Positions 1 through 8,377 are shown, counted from the first letter of the stretch. The stretch is 64,000 nucleotides of DNA from JAGXLC01 sp041686375 (GCA_041686375.1 JAWLEB010000002.1:1-64000); one strand, 5' to 3'. The notes: a model not told the origin generated them from the letters alone. Numbers and translations are program-made.

Positions 1-2189
1 AGCCAGTTATTCATATAGATATAGGCTAAGGGAGCAGCAATTACAAAAGAAAGGATGACCCATTTCAAAAAAGAACTGACCAGCATCTTGATGATTCCTC
101 CCTCGGTAGATCCCATAACTTTTCTAACCCCAATTTCTTTAGTCCGCTGGAGGGAAATGTAAGTAGCCAGACCAAGCAATCCAACAAAAGAAATGATCAG
201 AGCTACGATGGTAAAATACGTCACAATCTTTTTGGTTCTGCTTTCAGCCTCATAAAGATTTTCAAAATCATTTTCCATGGAAGAAAGCAAAAAAGGTGCA
301 TTAGGTGGAGCAAAATCAGCCCATTTCTCCTTAATGGCATCAATAGTTTCTGCTTTTTTGCCTGGCTTCGATTTTATTAACATTTTGTTTTTCACCACAG
401 AATTTCTCAATATAAAAGCGCTAGGTTCTTCCTTATGATGTAACGACCTGAATTTAAAATTTCTGAACACGCCCAGTACTTCTCCGTAATTCTGAGATCC
501 AAATACAGAAAAGGCTTCACCCTGCACTTTATCCCAACCAATATGTTCCTTTGCTGACTCGTTCAATAAGTAGAAAGTTTTATTCGTTCGGTTATGACTT
601 TCCAGTTTTTCTGCACCTTCTAGCAGATCGATCTCCAGCGTTTCAAAGAAATCTTTATCTACATTATGGACAAACATGTTGATTCTTTCGTCCTCTGTGC
701 TTCCAGGCCAATATGCTGTCTGATTCCAGTTAACAAGACCTGCCCCGTATGAAGTTGTCGTCACCTTTGCCACAGAAGTGCTGTTTTGCAGCTCATTCTT
801 GAGCTCTTCCACTTTCACACCTTTCCAGTGAACTTCCAGGGTGAAAACATCCTTAGGATTCATTCCCAGTTTTTCTTCATTCAGAAAATTAAGCTGCTTA
901 GTAAATGTCAGTGCACATATTAACAAAAAACTTGTAATGCCAAATTGGATCAAAACTAAAATATTCCTGAGATTACCACCTTTCTTTCCCCTGTAAGCAG
1001 ATTCCTTTAATAAACCCATAATATTAAACCGGGCACTGTAAAAGGCAGGGTAAAGTCCGGCTATTATACCTACAATTAAAGAAATGACCATATAAAAGGG
1101 TATTTTTCCATAGTTAAATACCAGGTTCCCTTGAATAGCCTGGCTAAAAAGAGGCCGCAGTAATTCTACCATAATAAGCGCAAAAGCAAGAGCAAGTATG
1201 GAAAGAACAATTGATTCAAAAAGGATCTCCATTATTATCCGATGTTTACTGCTACCTGAGATCTTCTTGAGAGCCACTTCTTTTGAACGCTTAATGGAAA
1301 TTGCAGAAGCCAGGTTGGTATAGTTTATAGCTGCCAACAGGAGAACAAAGAAGGCAGCCGACAGATAAATAAATATATATTTTTTCTCAATGGTAGGAAA
1401 ATCGTTCCCCCTTACTGGCTCAAAGCGTAAGTCCTGAAGAGACTGTAACCGAATAAAATTTAACTTTGTGATGCGATCACCCCTGTCCACTGATAACTTT
1501 TGAATTTTATCCTCTGCTGCATTCTTACTCTTATGATCCATAAGTAAATAGGTTGTGTAATTGAACATTCCCCAGGAAGATTTCTCAGCCATAATTTCAA
1601 AAGGAATGATGAAATTAAATGCTATGGTGGAACTTTCAGGTGGATTAGCTGCTACAGCCTTAATAGTAAAGGGCTGCATGTCTTCAAACAACATAAGTGT
1701 TTTTCCAACAGGATCCTCTTGTTTAAAGTACTTTTCAGCCATACGTTCTGTAATCACCAAGGAATTGGGTCCATCCAACGGAGTACTCTTATCTCCATGA
1801 ATAATTGGAAAACTGAAGACAGCGAACAAATCATTATCAGCATACAGCAGGTCATTCTCAAAAAAAAGCTCATCTCCATGATAAACCATGATGTCTTCTT
1901 TTTCATGCATTCTAACATATCTCTCAATCTCAGGCACCCTTCCTTCAAGGTAAGGAGCCAGTTGAGCAGGCGATCCTCCATAAGTATCGCCAAATTTATC
2001 CGAAACAATGCGGTATAAATCCTTGTAATTATCATGAAACCTGTCATAACTACGCTCATGCTGGACAAATAACATGATAAGGATAAATGCTGCCAACCCC
2101 ACGCCTAAACCTGCCACGTTCAAAAACGTATGAAATTTATTTTTTTTGAAATTCCGGTTGACTATTAAACGTAGTAGTTGATGTATCAT
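1..2189 (-). CDS. FtsX/MacB-type ABC transporter permease (3' end outside window)
   Basis: An open frame runs from an ATG at 2189 (MIHQLLRLIVNRNFKKNK) to the window edge without a stop, giving about 729 residues. It has the layout of Bacteroidota MacB-like permeases: a short cytoplasmic start, a first membrane segment (TFLNVAGLGVGLAAFILIML), a large periplasmic core (MacB_PCD type), three central membrane segments with the motif YTNLASAISIKRSKEVALKK, a second periplasmic core, and the last membrane block starting with LRTKEIGVRKVMGS-like residues (here SLQRTKEIGVRKVMGS). Family members are usually 780-810 residues, so only the final membrane segment is missing. Such permeases move lipoproteins, peptides or drugs with an ATPase encoded elsewhere. 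Substrate unknown. The start lies next to a degenerate 7-bp repeat and no clear promoter was seen. Confidence 0.9.
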   Translation of the reverse strand, partial: MIHQLLRLIVNRNFKKNKFHTFLNVAGLGVGLAAFILIMLFVQHERSYDRFHDNYKDLYRIVSDKFGDTYGGSPAQLAPYLEGRVPEIERYVRMHEKEDIMVYHGDELFFENDLLYADNDLFAVFSFPIIHGDKSTPLDGPNSLVITERMAEKYFKQEDPVGKTLMLFEDMQPFTIKAVAANPPESSTIAFNFIIPFEIMAEKSSWGMFNYTTYLLMDHKSKNAAEDKIQKLSVDRGDRITKLNFIRLQSLQDLRFEPVRGNDFPTIEKKYIFIYLSAAFFVLLLAAINYTNLASAISIKRSKEVALKKISGSSKHRIIMEILFESIVLSILALAFALIMVELLRPLFSQAIQGNLVFNYGKIPFYMVISLIVGIIAGLYPAFYSARFNIMGLLKESAYRGKKGGNLRNILVLIQFGITSFLLICALTFTKQLNFLNEEKLGMNPKDVFTLEVHWKGVKVEELKNELQNSTSVAKVTTTSYGAGLVNWNQTAYWPGSTEDERINMFVHNVDKDFFETLEIDLLEGAEKLESHNRTNKTFYLLNESAKEHIGWDKVQGEAFSVFGSQNYGEVLGVFRNFKFRSLHHKEEPSAFILRNSVVKNKMLIKSKPGKKAETIDAIKEKWADFAPPNAPFLLSSMENDFENLYEAESRTKKIVTYFTIVALIISFVGLLGLATYISLQRTKEIGVRKVMGSTEGGIIKMLVSSFLKWVILSFVIAAPLAYIYMNNW

Positions 2190-2193
2190 GGTT

Positions 2194-2228
2194 TTGGATG
2201 TTTGATGATAGATTGTTGATTTTGACTT
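2194..2228. repeat. Degenerate heptanucleotide tandem repeat (5 units)
   Basis: Read on the plus strand, five consecutive 7-mers share a TTnGATn pattern: TTGGATG, TTTGATG, ATAGATT, GTTGATT, TTGACTT. It sits directly upstream of the permease start. Similar degenerate heptads occur at 6202-6229 and 11870-11890 in this window. Confidence 0.5.
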
Positions 2229-2239
2229 TCAGCAAATAA

Positions 2240-2305
2240 TTATTCATACCTTAAAGACTCAACCGCATTTCTATTTGCTGCACGAATTGTCTTTTGATAG
2301 TATGT
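2240..2305 (-). pseudogene. C-terminal remnant of a second MacB-type ABC permease
   Basis: On the minus strand, just upstream of the intact permease, an in-frame stretch reads YQKTIRAANRNAVESLRYE followed by TAA at 2240-2242. That is the characteristic last 20 residues of Bacteroidota MacB/FtsX permeases (…AANpv.SLRYE). An in-frame stop lies at 2306-2308 and no permease-like sequence is seen further upstream, so only the tail of a lost neighbouring paralogue remains. These permeases often occur as tandem paralogues, which fits deletion of one copy. I am confident of the similarity and less so of how the loss happened. Confidence 0.6.
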
Positions 2306-2337
2306 TTATTCAGTTATACACGACCAAGACAGGCGAA

Positions 2338-2436
2338 TCAGAAATCGGTCTGAGCTTCTTCAGGCAGGTCATATGCATCTCCATAATGGCTCCTATCCTT
2401 TTGAATTCTAAGAAAGAAAGGCACCACTGTAATCAT
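2338..2436 (-). CDS. Possible 32-residue ORF or gene remnant
   Basis: An ATG at 2436 opens a 32-codon frame (begins MITVVPFFLRIQKDRS, ends PEEAQTDF) closed by TGA at 2338. The hydrophobic beginning and acidic, well-formed C-terminus look more protein-like than random AT-rich sequence. No ribosome-binding site is evident and I do not recognise it. It lies in the same 330-bp gap as the permease remnant, so it may be the tail of another deleted gene rather than a real small protein. No other support was found in the gap 2306-2519. Confidence 0.2.
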   Translation of the reverse strand: MITVVPFFLRIQKDRSHYGDAYDLPEEAQTDF

Positions 2437-2519
2437 AAAATTTTAAGAGTCAGAAAATAAGGCAATATAAAAGCATCAAAGAGCATAATTCAAATAAATA
2501 ATCTATTGTAAGCAGATCA

Positions 2520-2915
2520 TTAAGATAAATTCGCCTCAATGATTTCATAAGGTACTTTTGTGTCTGAAAAGACTTGCCACAACTTAATTTTTCCATCTGA
2601 AACGATCGCTTTCCATGCACAAGGTAGTCTCCAGCAATTTGAGTTTTGTTTATTCCTTTTGTTCATATAAGTTGCGTTGGCGTAGCCAAAAATACCAATA
2701 ACAGAATCATTCTCAGTTATTTCAGTAATTTCTATGGTATAATCGGGAAAAAATTCAAAATACCCTTTCCATCCCTGCTTCATATTCTCTTTTCCTTCTA
2801 TACGTTTTCCATGTGAATTGATAAAAATATGATCCGTAGTCATCAGATCATACATACGGTCCAAATCATGCTTATTAACAGCATCTACAAAATCAAGAAC
2901 TACTTTTGTATCCAT
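2520..2915 (-). CDS. SnoaL-like / NTF2-fold protein
   Basis: 131 residues, the usual size for single-domain SnoaL-like (NTF2 superfamily) proteins. The N-terminal helix FVDAVNKHDLDRMYDLMTTD, the following HIFINSHGKRIEGKENM and the FPDYTIEITEI strand are the standard pattern of this alpha+beta cone fold. It has no signal peptide and is predicted cytoplasmic. The family includes polyketide cyclases, ketosteroid-isomerase-like enzymes and many proteins without known activity, so no substrate can be assigned. It is monocistronic, with a good Bacteroidota promoter about 85 bases upstream (3001-3031). ATG start. Confidence 0.8.
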   Translation of the reverse strand: MDTKVVLDFVDAVNKHDLDRMYDLMTTDHIFINSHGKRIEGKENMKQGWKGYFEFFPDYTIEITEITENDSVIGIFGYANATYMNKRNKQNSNCWRLPCAWKAIVSDGKIKLWQVFSDTKVPYEIIEANLS

Positions 2916-3000
2916 AGAAAAATCAGTTCGGTTAATTCTCTATTCCAAAAAAAGCTTGAACAGAATAGAATATGAAATTCAAATATTTACAATAGAAAAG

Positions 3001-3031
3001 CAAATATACAAAAGAAAACATTGAATCAAAA
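3001..3031 (-). promoter_or_regulatory. Predicted promoter of the SnoaL-like gene
   Basis: On the minus strand, TTTTG (3031-3027) is followed by an 18-base spacer and TATATTTG (3008-3001), an exact match to the Bacteroidota -33/-7 pattern TTTG-N(17-23)-TAnnTTTG. It implies an untranslated leader of roughly 80 bases. Confidence 0.55.
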
Positions 3032-3144
3032 TATCTATTTTTCCAGAAAATTTACCCTTGTTTTGTTGTTTAAGTCAACCAGCTTTTGTTATTGGTATTG
3101 ACTTGGGAAGTTTATTAAATGCAGACTCCATTATTGAAATCCAA

Positions 3145-3152
3145 TATCTTTG
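3145..3152 (+). promoter_or_regulatory. -7 box of a candidate small RNA
   Basis: TATCTTTG is an exact TAnnTTTG match and ends five bases before the outer stem of the structured RNA described at 3156-3261. No convincing TTTG -33 box was found at the expected distance. Confidence 0.5.
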
Positions 3153-3155
3153 CCC

Positions 3156-3261
3156 TCCCCGAAAAGCGATACTATAAGCATGGGACAACGGTTTCCTGCC
3201 GGTAGCCACCAGAGATGTCGGTTCTCTGTGTAGGCTTCAGACTTTCGGGTTGTTTTTTTTC
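3156..3261 (+). ncRNA. Candidate structured small RNA with U-tract terminator
   Basis: This block is clearly more GC-rich and structured than the AT-rich gap around it. CCCGAAA at 3158-3164 pairs with TTTCGGG at 3243-3249. Inside are a small CGG/CCG hairpin (3189-3191 with 3199-3201) and a longer stem (3205-3215 with 3223-3235) built on CAGAGA/TCTCTG with two bulged bases. The outer stem is followed at once by TTGTTTTTTTT, as in a Rho-independent terminator, and a TATCTTTG promoter box sits just upstream. Together this looks like an independently transcribed RNA of about 105 nt. It lacks the conserved SRP-RNA loop and has no tRNA features. I cannot say whether it matches a described Bacteroidota motif such as Flavo-1 or Bacteroidales-1. 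Confidence 0.55.
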
Positions 3262-3461
3262 GATATAATGATAATGACTTTACTATTCAGACAATTCAGC
3301 CGGATGTCAGGTTTGTTTAGAAAAAACAATTAAATTTTTTCGTAATTATTATCGAAAAATTAATTGATATTATCCGCTTCAGTGATGTTTTTTTTCTACT
3401 GGATAGATTATTTAACTGAAAGAATACCAAAGTATAATAGAGGGAGAATTTACCCTTAAAG
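3262..3461. other. AT-rich intergenic remainder
   Basis: Between the RNA candidate and the terminator of the S9 peptidase gene there is no plausible gene. The only structure is an AT-rich imperfect hairpin around 3333-3361 (TTTTTCG paired with CGAAAAA). Confidence 0.4.
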
Positions 3462-3496
3462 CAACAACCCGGTCATCAGTCATAACCGGGTTGTTG
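3462..3496 (-). terminator. Terminator hairpin of the S9 peptidase gene
   Basis: A perfect 12-bp inverted repeat (CAACAACCCGGT / ACCGGGTTGTTG, 11-base loop) lies 23 bases past the stop codon of the peptidase gene. A short T-rich stretch follows on the minus strand. Confidence 0.7.
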
Positions 3497-3518
3497 TCAA
3501 ATCTATTTATATTGAAAA

Positions 3519-6068
3519 TTATTCCTCTCTTTTGTTACTGGGTGTCATTTTTGTTTCTCTTCGCATCTGGAATATATCAGTACTGATGGAGTAATCTCCA
3601 ATCAAATGCTTACAGAAATAATCTGCCTTAAGCCAGAAGAAGTATTCTGAATAGTTTCCGAATCCATGTCTTTGACCGGGCATTAGGAACATATCAAATC
3701 TTTTATTTGCTTTAATTAATGCGTTTGCCATTCTGACAGTATTACCCGGGTGCACATTATTGTCAATATCACCATGTACTAGTAATAGTTTTCCTTTCAG
3801 GTTGCTGGCAAGTTCCGGATTTGTTTCAATCTCATAAAGAAATTCGGAATTCCCATCCTCATCAAGTTTTTCTCTGACACCGTGATGGGTTTCACTCCAC
3901 CAGCGGTTATAAATGTTATTGTCATGATTACCGGCAGAGGAAACAGCTACTTTATAAAAATCAGGATACTGGCAAAGCGCTGCTGTTGACATAAAACCAC
4001 CTCCTGAATGGCCACTGATGCCAACTTTTTCAATGTCAATGTAATCGTGTCTTTGTGCCAGTTGTTCCACAGCATATTTCTTATCAGCAAGTCCATAATC
4101 TCTGAGATCGCCATACCCGTAGTTGTGGTACCATTTTGAACGATCGGGATGGCCGCCTCTGTTTCCCAGGGTAATCACCACAAACCCCAACTGGGCGAAA
4201 CGGTCTGTTCTATCAATTCGTGAGGAAAAAGAAGAATTAACTGCTTCGGTTTGTGGCCCGGGATAAACATATTCAAGAATTGGATACTTTTTGGTGGAGT
4301 CAAAATTGAAAGGTTTGTACATTACACCATACAAATCTGTTATTCCGTCATCCGCTTTTACTTTGAATGGTTCAGGAAATTTATACCCGGCTGCAAAAAG
4401 ATTGCTTAAATCAGCCGTTTCAAGATCCATAACAAGATTCCCTTCATTATCCCTGATTTCTGATTTGGGTACGGTGTTTACTCTTGAATAGTTGTTGATG
4501 AAATATCTGTAGGAATCACTCATTTCAGAATGGTGGTCAAAATTTCCTTTGTTGAGAAGTTGCATACCTGTTCCATCCAGCTTGATTCTGTATAAATGCG
4601 TGTAGTATGGATTTTCATCTTCTTCATATCCTTTCCCTTCAAAATATAGAACACGATTTTTTTCATCCAGTTTAAGGATTCTATCAGCATGCCAGGGGCC
4701 TGACGTGATTTGTCTTTTTAGATTTCCATCGCCATCATATAGATAAAAATGTGCCCATCCGTCACGTTCCGACCAGTGAATAAATTCTTCACCGTCACCA
4801 ATCATATACAGACGAGCATGATCTGTAGGTTCAATATAGGTATTCATACGCTCTTCAATAAGCACTTCCACCTTGCCAGTTTCAAGGTTTAATTCACAAA
4901 TATCTAATTTATGAAGATCTCTGCTCGTACGCGAAAAATATAACTTATCTGAGCCTTTTGCTAACCAAGTGCGTGGCACATAATCTTCAATCTTTTCCTT
5001 ATTGGTTTTATTTTCTTGCTGGATAGATATAGACTGGTCATTGAATGCCTCAAGATCGTACTGTTTCCCTTCTTTTGCATCCATATCAAACACCCATAGT
5101 TCTTGTTGGGGAGCTTCGTTTTCTCCAGGCATAGTGTATTTGTAGGTTTCAAGTTCAGGTCGTGGCTTTGCAAGCACATCAATGACCCATAACGATTTAA
5201 CTTCCCGGACATCACGTCTAATAAGGGCAAACTTCTCTGAATCCTGCGACCAGACAATTCGTGCAGGTCTTCTTTTTTCCTGTTCTTCCTCTATTTTTTC
5301 TTCATCATCGTTGTCTTTGGCTGTGTAACCTCCTCCATAAGCGTAATATTGTTCACCATCTGTCGTAAGCTGATGCTCAATAATGGTTGAATCTCGTTCA
5401 TCCTCCTCTTCCTGCTTAGCTTTTTCATAATTTTCTTTATCCATCCAAAATAAATTATAATCCCTTGCAAAGATCACATATTCACCATTTGGAGAAATGC
5501 TAGCCCATTCCGTATCCTCTTTTTCTTCTTCCCAGTCTTCAATTTCATAAAGCTCTTCAGTCTCGAGATTATATTCTAAATGAAAAACTTTCTTCTCAGG
5601 TTTCTCTTTCTTAGCATCATCTTTCTCCTCTTCATCTTTCTCCTCCTCTTCAACGTCCTCTTCTTCCTCATCCTGTGTGGATTTTACATCAAACTGAAAA
5701 ACCGTGTCGCCTTTTTTAAAGTCAGGTTTTATATCAGGTAAATGTTTACCATCATAAGGATCTTTTGTTATTAAAGTCAGCATAGATGCCATCTTATCGT
5801 TGTCAAAAAGCGGCTCTTTGCTTTGTTTATTCAGATCAACAAGATAATAGAAGGTTCCTTCAGAAGTTTCATAGGAATACCAAAATTTATCTCCGGTCTT
5901 TAACCAGTTTGGTTTTACTGACGTACTGAATACCAGTTTTTCCATCTTTGATGGCGAAAACAATTCTGCCATTCTGTAATCTGCTTCAGTAACAGGCTGG
6001 TTTTGTGCAAAGGCTCCTGATAGAAAAAAAAGGAGCAGCAACAGAAATAGTTGAAGTCTTTTAATCAT
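3519..6068 (-). CDS. Secreted S9 family serine peptidase (prolyl oligopeptidase / DPP-IV-like)
   Basis: 849 residues with a clear signal peptide (MIKRLQLFLLLLLFFLSGAFA), so periplasmic or secreted. Residues about 30-580 form the beta-propeller region of the DPPIV_N type and 600-830 the alpha/beta-hydrolase domain. The catalytic triad is visible: Ser688 in GHSGGG, Asp769 in HGDIDNNVH and His801 in GQRHGFG. The family cleaves dipeptides or short peptides, often after proline; Bacteroidota use such enzymes in peptide scavenging. Unusual is a very acidic low-complexity insertion at residues 132-160, almost all Glu, Asp and Lys, between propeller blades. Monocistronic, with a strong hairpin downstream. 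The exact specificity cannot be read from sequence. Confidence 0.92.
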   Translation of the reverse strand: MIKRLQLFLLLLLFFLSGAFAQNQPVTEADYRMAELFSPSKMEKLVFSTSVKPNWLKTGDKFWYSYETSEGTFYYLVDLNKQSKEPLFDNDKMASMLTLITKDPYDGKHLPDIKPDFKKGDTVFQFDVKSTQDEEEEDVEEEEKDEEEKDDAKKEKPEKKVFHLEYNLETEELYEIEDWEEEKEDTEWASISPNGEYVIFARDYNLFWMDKENYEKAKQEEEDERDSTIIEHQLTTDGEQYYAYGGGYTAKDNDDEEKIEEEQEKRRPARIVWSQDSEKFALIRRDVREVKSLWVIDVLAKPRPELETYKYTMPGENEAPQQELWVFDMDAKEGKQYDLEAFNDQSISIQQENKTNKEKIEDYVPRTWLAKGSDKLYFSRTSRDLHKLDICELNLETGKVEVLIEERMNTYIEPTDHARLYMIGDGEEFIHWSERDGWAHFYLYDGDGNLKRQITSGPWHADRILKLDEKNRVLYFEGKGYEEDENPYYTHLYRIKLDGTGMQLLNKGNFDHHSEMSDSYRYFINNYSRVNTVPKSEIRDNEGNLVMDLETADLSNLFAAGYKFPEPFKVKADDGITDLYGVMYKPFNFDSTKKYPILEYVYPGPQTEAVNSSFSSRIDRTDRFAQLGFVVITLGNRGGHPDRSKWYHNYGYGDLRDYGLADKKYAVEQLAQRHDYIDIEKVGISGHSGGGFMSTAALCQYPDFYKVAVSSAGNHDNNIYNRWWSETHHGVREKLDEDGNSEFLYEIETNPELASNLKGKLLLVHGDIDNNVHPGNTVRMANALIKANKRFDMFLMPGQRHGFGNYSEYFFWLKADYFCKHLIGDYSISTDIFQMRRETKMTPSNKREE

Positions 6069-6201
6069 AAAAATTAATTTAATGTTGGAATATAAAATTG
6101 GTTAATAAATACTTTTTTCTGACATTGAGAAGATTTAAAAGTTTAACATTATACTCCATAAATCAAAATTTTACCCAACAAAATGTACCAGAGAACTTGA
6201 A

Positions 6202-6229
6202 CTGGTATCTGGTAACCGGCATCCGGCCA
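6202..6229. repeat. Four-unit heptanucleotide tandem repeat
   Basis: Four successive 7-mers, CTGGTAT, CTGGTAA, CCGGCAT, CCGGCCA, share the pattern CYGGYAN. The repeat is notably GC-rich compared with the surrounding gap between lplA and the S9 peptidase gene. Confidence 0.55.
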
Positions 6230-6264
6230 TAAAACTATGCAAAACTTTGGTAAATAAGGATTCC

Positions 6265-6909
6265 TCAGGAAATGCTCTGCTCTTCTATTTCCCTTACATT
6301 AATAGCTGTCAAAGTTGGCTCAATAGCTTTTCTAAGTTGCTCCATACTTAGAAAGTATCCTTCATTATGGAGAGATGTTACAAATTCTCTGTGCGTCCTT
6401 CCTTTGCGGTAACCCGGTTCTTTAACAGGGTGTTTAAGATATCTTTCGATAGTTTCCACGGGTTCGGCAATATTCAATACTGCATGATAAAACAGGATGT
6501 TTCTTTTTCTGTAAATTGAAGAACCTAAAATCTTTCGGTCTCCGATAGCAATATCTGAAATTCCTTTATATTGCAAATTATCGATACCCAAAGTTTTAAG
6601 ACTTTCAATAATTTTGTCGTTAAAATACCTAAAATGCCGTGATGGATTCAGGAACTTCTCTACAACTACTTTAACAGAAAACACAAGAGTATTCGGGGAA
6701 AGTATTACTGTTTCGCCTCCTGAAGGTCGCTTATATACTTCTATTTCATCATTAATGACATTTCTGAAGATAAGATTATGTTCTGGTTTATTACTATTGC
6801 CCAAAACTATATAATAATCATCCGGAACCCAGAAAAGGCAACCCGATTTCTTCTCTTTATCAAAGAATATCTGGAAATCAGGCAGATCATATTTTTTTAT
6901 TTGTATCAT
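6265..6909 (-). CDS. lplA: Lipoate-protein ligase family protein
   Basis: Biotin/lipoate A/B protein ligase fold. The signature KRPSGGETVIL (family RRxSGGGxV) is followed by a catalytic-domain segment ending near VNVREIEEQS. It should attach lipoate (through lipoyl-AMP) to the lysine of lipoyl domains. The obvious target is the E2 subunit encoded three genes upstream, since this is the last gene of the pyruvate dehydrogenase operon, 54 bases after lpdA. A TTG nine bases upstream could also start the frame, but ATG at 6909 is preferred, giving 214 residues. That is shorter than E. coli LplA (about 337) and lacks its C-terminal accessory domain, so it may need a partner or act as an octanoyl/lipoyl transferase. 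Confidence 0.8.
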   Translation of the reverse strand: MIQIKKYDLPDFQIFFDKEKKSGCLFWVPDDYYIVLGNSNKPEHNLIFRNVINDEIEVYKRPSGGETVILSPNTLVFSVKVVVEKFLNPSRHFRYFNDKIIESLKTLGIDNLQYKGISDIAIGDRKILGSSIYRKRNILFYHAVLNIAEPVETIERYLKHPVKEPGYRKGRTHREFVTSLHNEGYFLSMEQLRKAIEPTLTAINVREIEEQSIS

Positions 6910-6963
6910 AATAAGCAAGTAACTCTATGATAAAAAACGTCACAGAGTTACAAGTTACAAAAA

Positions 6964-8307
6964 TTATTTGTGAATTGCTTTATCTACAGCATCAAAACCC
7001 GCTTCCATGAATACCTCTGAAATTGTAGGATGTGCATGAATCAGACGGGCAACATCATACACTGTGCTCTCAATCTGCATAAAGGCCGCAGCTTCGGCAA
7101 TCATATCTGTTGCATGCGGAGCTACAATTTGAACACCCAGGACTTCTCCATATCTTTTTTCAGATAACATACGTACATTACCGTCGTCATAACCTTCAAT
7201 CAAGGCTTTAGCATTAGCAGAGAGCGGAAATTCACTTATTTTATAGGGAATATTTCTTTCTTGTATTTCCTGCTCTGTCAGCCCAATTTGAGCAATTTCC
7301 GGGTTGGTGTAAATATTAACCGGGTAATTATGAAGGTCGATGGCTCCTTTGACTCCTTTGATATTGTTAATCACAAATAAACCCTGAGCTGAACCTACAT
7401 GGGCAAGATGGCTCTTTCCATTCACATCCCCTACAGCATAGATATTATCAACATTTGTTCTCAGTTTATCATCAGTTTTAATATAGCCTTCTTCCTTTTC
7501 AATAACTATACCGATTTCCGGAAGTACAGCCTCCCTTATACTGGCATTAAGAACTTTTTCACACTCAATTTCATGTTTCCCTGCATAAAGTTTACCATTC
7601 TTATATTCTTTAATATCCTTCTCTTCAATCAGGGTAATACCATCATTTTTGAGCTTGTTATAGATATAATCATTCAGATATTGATCAACACCAGGCATCA
7701 ATGTTTTTGACGGAGCAACCAGAGTCACTTTTCTGTTAATCAGACTGAAGAACTGTGCCATTTCTACTGCAACTCCTCCATATCCAACAACAGCTACTGA
7801 AGAAGGTAATTTTTGCACATCATATAATGTTTCTAATTCCAGAAGATGTTTTTTGGGTATCTCAAAATCTAAATCCGCTGGATATGATCCAGTAGCAATA
7901 ATGATATTTTTAGCTTCTATTGATCTGTTATCTACTGTAACAGAATAGCGGGAAGTAATTTTAGCCTCACCACGTATAATATCTACGCCATTCTTTTTCA
8001 GAAGATACTCAACGCCTCCTGTAAGTTTTTTTACAATATCCATCGCTCTGTTTTTAGCTTTACTCCAGTTGAATGAAATTTTCCTTTGATCAATACCTTC
8101 AACACCAAATTCATCTGCCATGCGCAACCTATCAAAATATTTCGCGCTTTCTATAATCGCTTTTGAAGGTATACATCCCCAATTAAGACACATTCCACCA
8201 ATAAAGTATTTTTCAATAATTGCAGTTTTCAACCCCACCTGTCCGGCACGTATTGCTGCAATGTAACCGGCAGGTCCTGAACCTATTATTATAACATCGT
8301 ATTGCAT
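6964..8307 (-). CDS. lpdA: Dihydrolipoyl dehydrogenase (E3)
   Basis: FAD- and NAD-dependent flavoprotein that reoxidises dihydrolipoamide on E2. Visible features are the FAD-binding GSGPAGYIAA near the start, the redox-active disulfide CLNWGC, the NAD-binding VVGYGGVAVEMA, the second FAD motif YAVGDVNG, and the C-terminal HAHPTISE that supplies the catalytic His-Glu pair. Two in-frame ATGs are possible, at 8319 and 8307. I choose 8307 (447 residues) because GGAG lies just upstream of it inside the longer reading, whereas 8319 has no ribosome site. It lies 70 bases downstream of the E2 gene in the same operon. Confidence 0.93.
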   Translation of the reverse strand: MQYDVIIIGSGPAGYIAAIRAGQVGLKTAIIEKYFIGGMCLNWGCIPSKAIIESAKYFDRLRMADEFGVEGIDQRKISFNWSKAKNRAMDIVKKLTGGVEYLLKKNGVDIIRGEAKITSRYSVTVDNRSIEAKNIIIATGSYPADLDFEIPKKHLLELETLYDVQKLPSSVAVVGYGGVAVEMAQFFSLINRKVTLVAPSKTLMPGVDQYLNDYIYNKLKNDGITLIEEKDIKEYKNGKLYAGKHEIECEKVLNASIREAVLPEIGIVIEKEEGYIKTDDKLRTNVDNIYAVGDVNGKSHLAHVGSAQGLFVINNIKGVKGAIDLHNYPVNIYTNPEIAQIGLTEQEIQERNIPYKISEFPLSANAKALIEGYDDGNVRMLSEKRYGEVLGVQIVAPHATDMIAEAAAFMQIESTVYDVARLIHAHPTISEVFMEAGFDAVDKAIHK

Positions 8308-8377
8308 AATTTTCTCCATTTGAAAGATGATTATTTTATTTTCTTATTCCTGTTAAATTCGATACGCTATTTTTGTC

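Noticed and set aside
2275..2460. 61-codon plus-strand frame
   Set aside because: Starts at TTG with no ribosome site and runs antisense across the permease remnant and the 32-codon frame; the composition does not look coding.
3140..3240. Minus-strand reading of the RNA candidate as a short peptide
   Set aside because: Open for about 40 codons but without a start or ribosome site. The promoter box, stems and U-tract on the plus strand explain the block better.
6199..6229. Terminator for lplA
   Set aside because: The partial pairing (ACCAGA/TCTGGT) arises from the heptad repeat and no T-tract follows on the minus strand.
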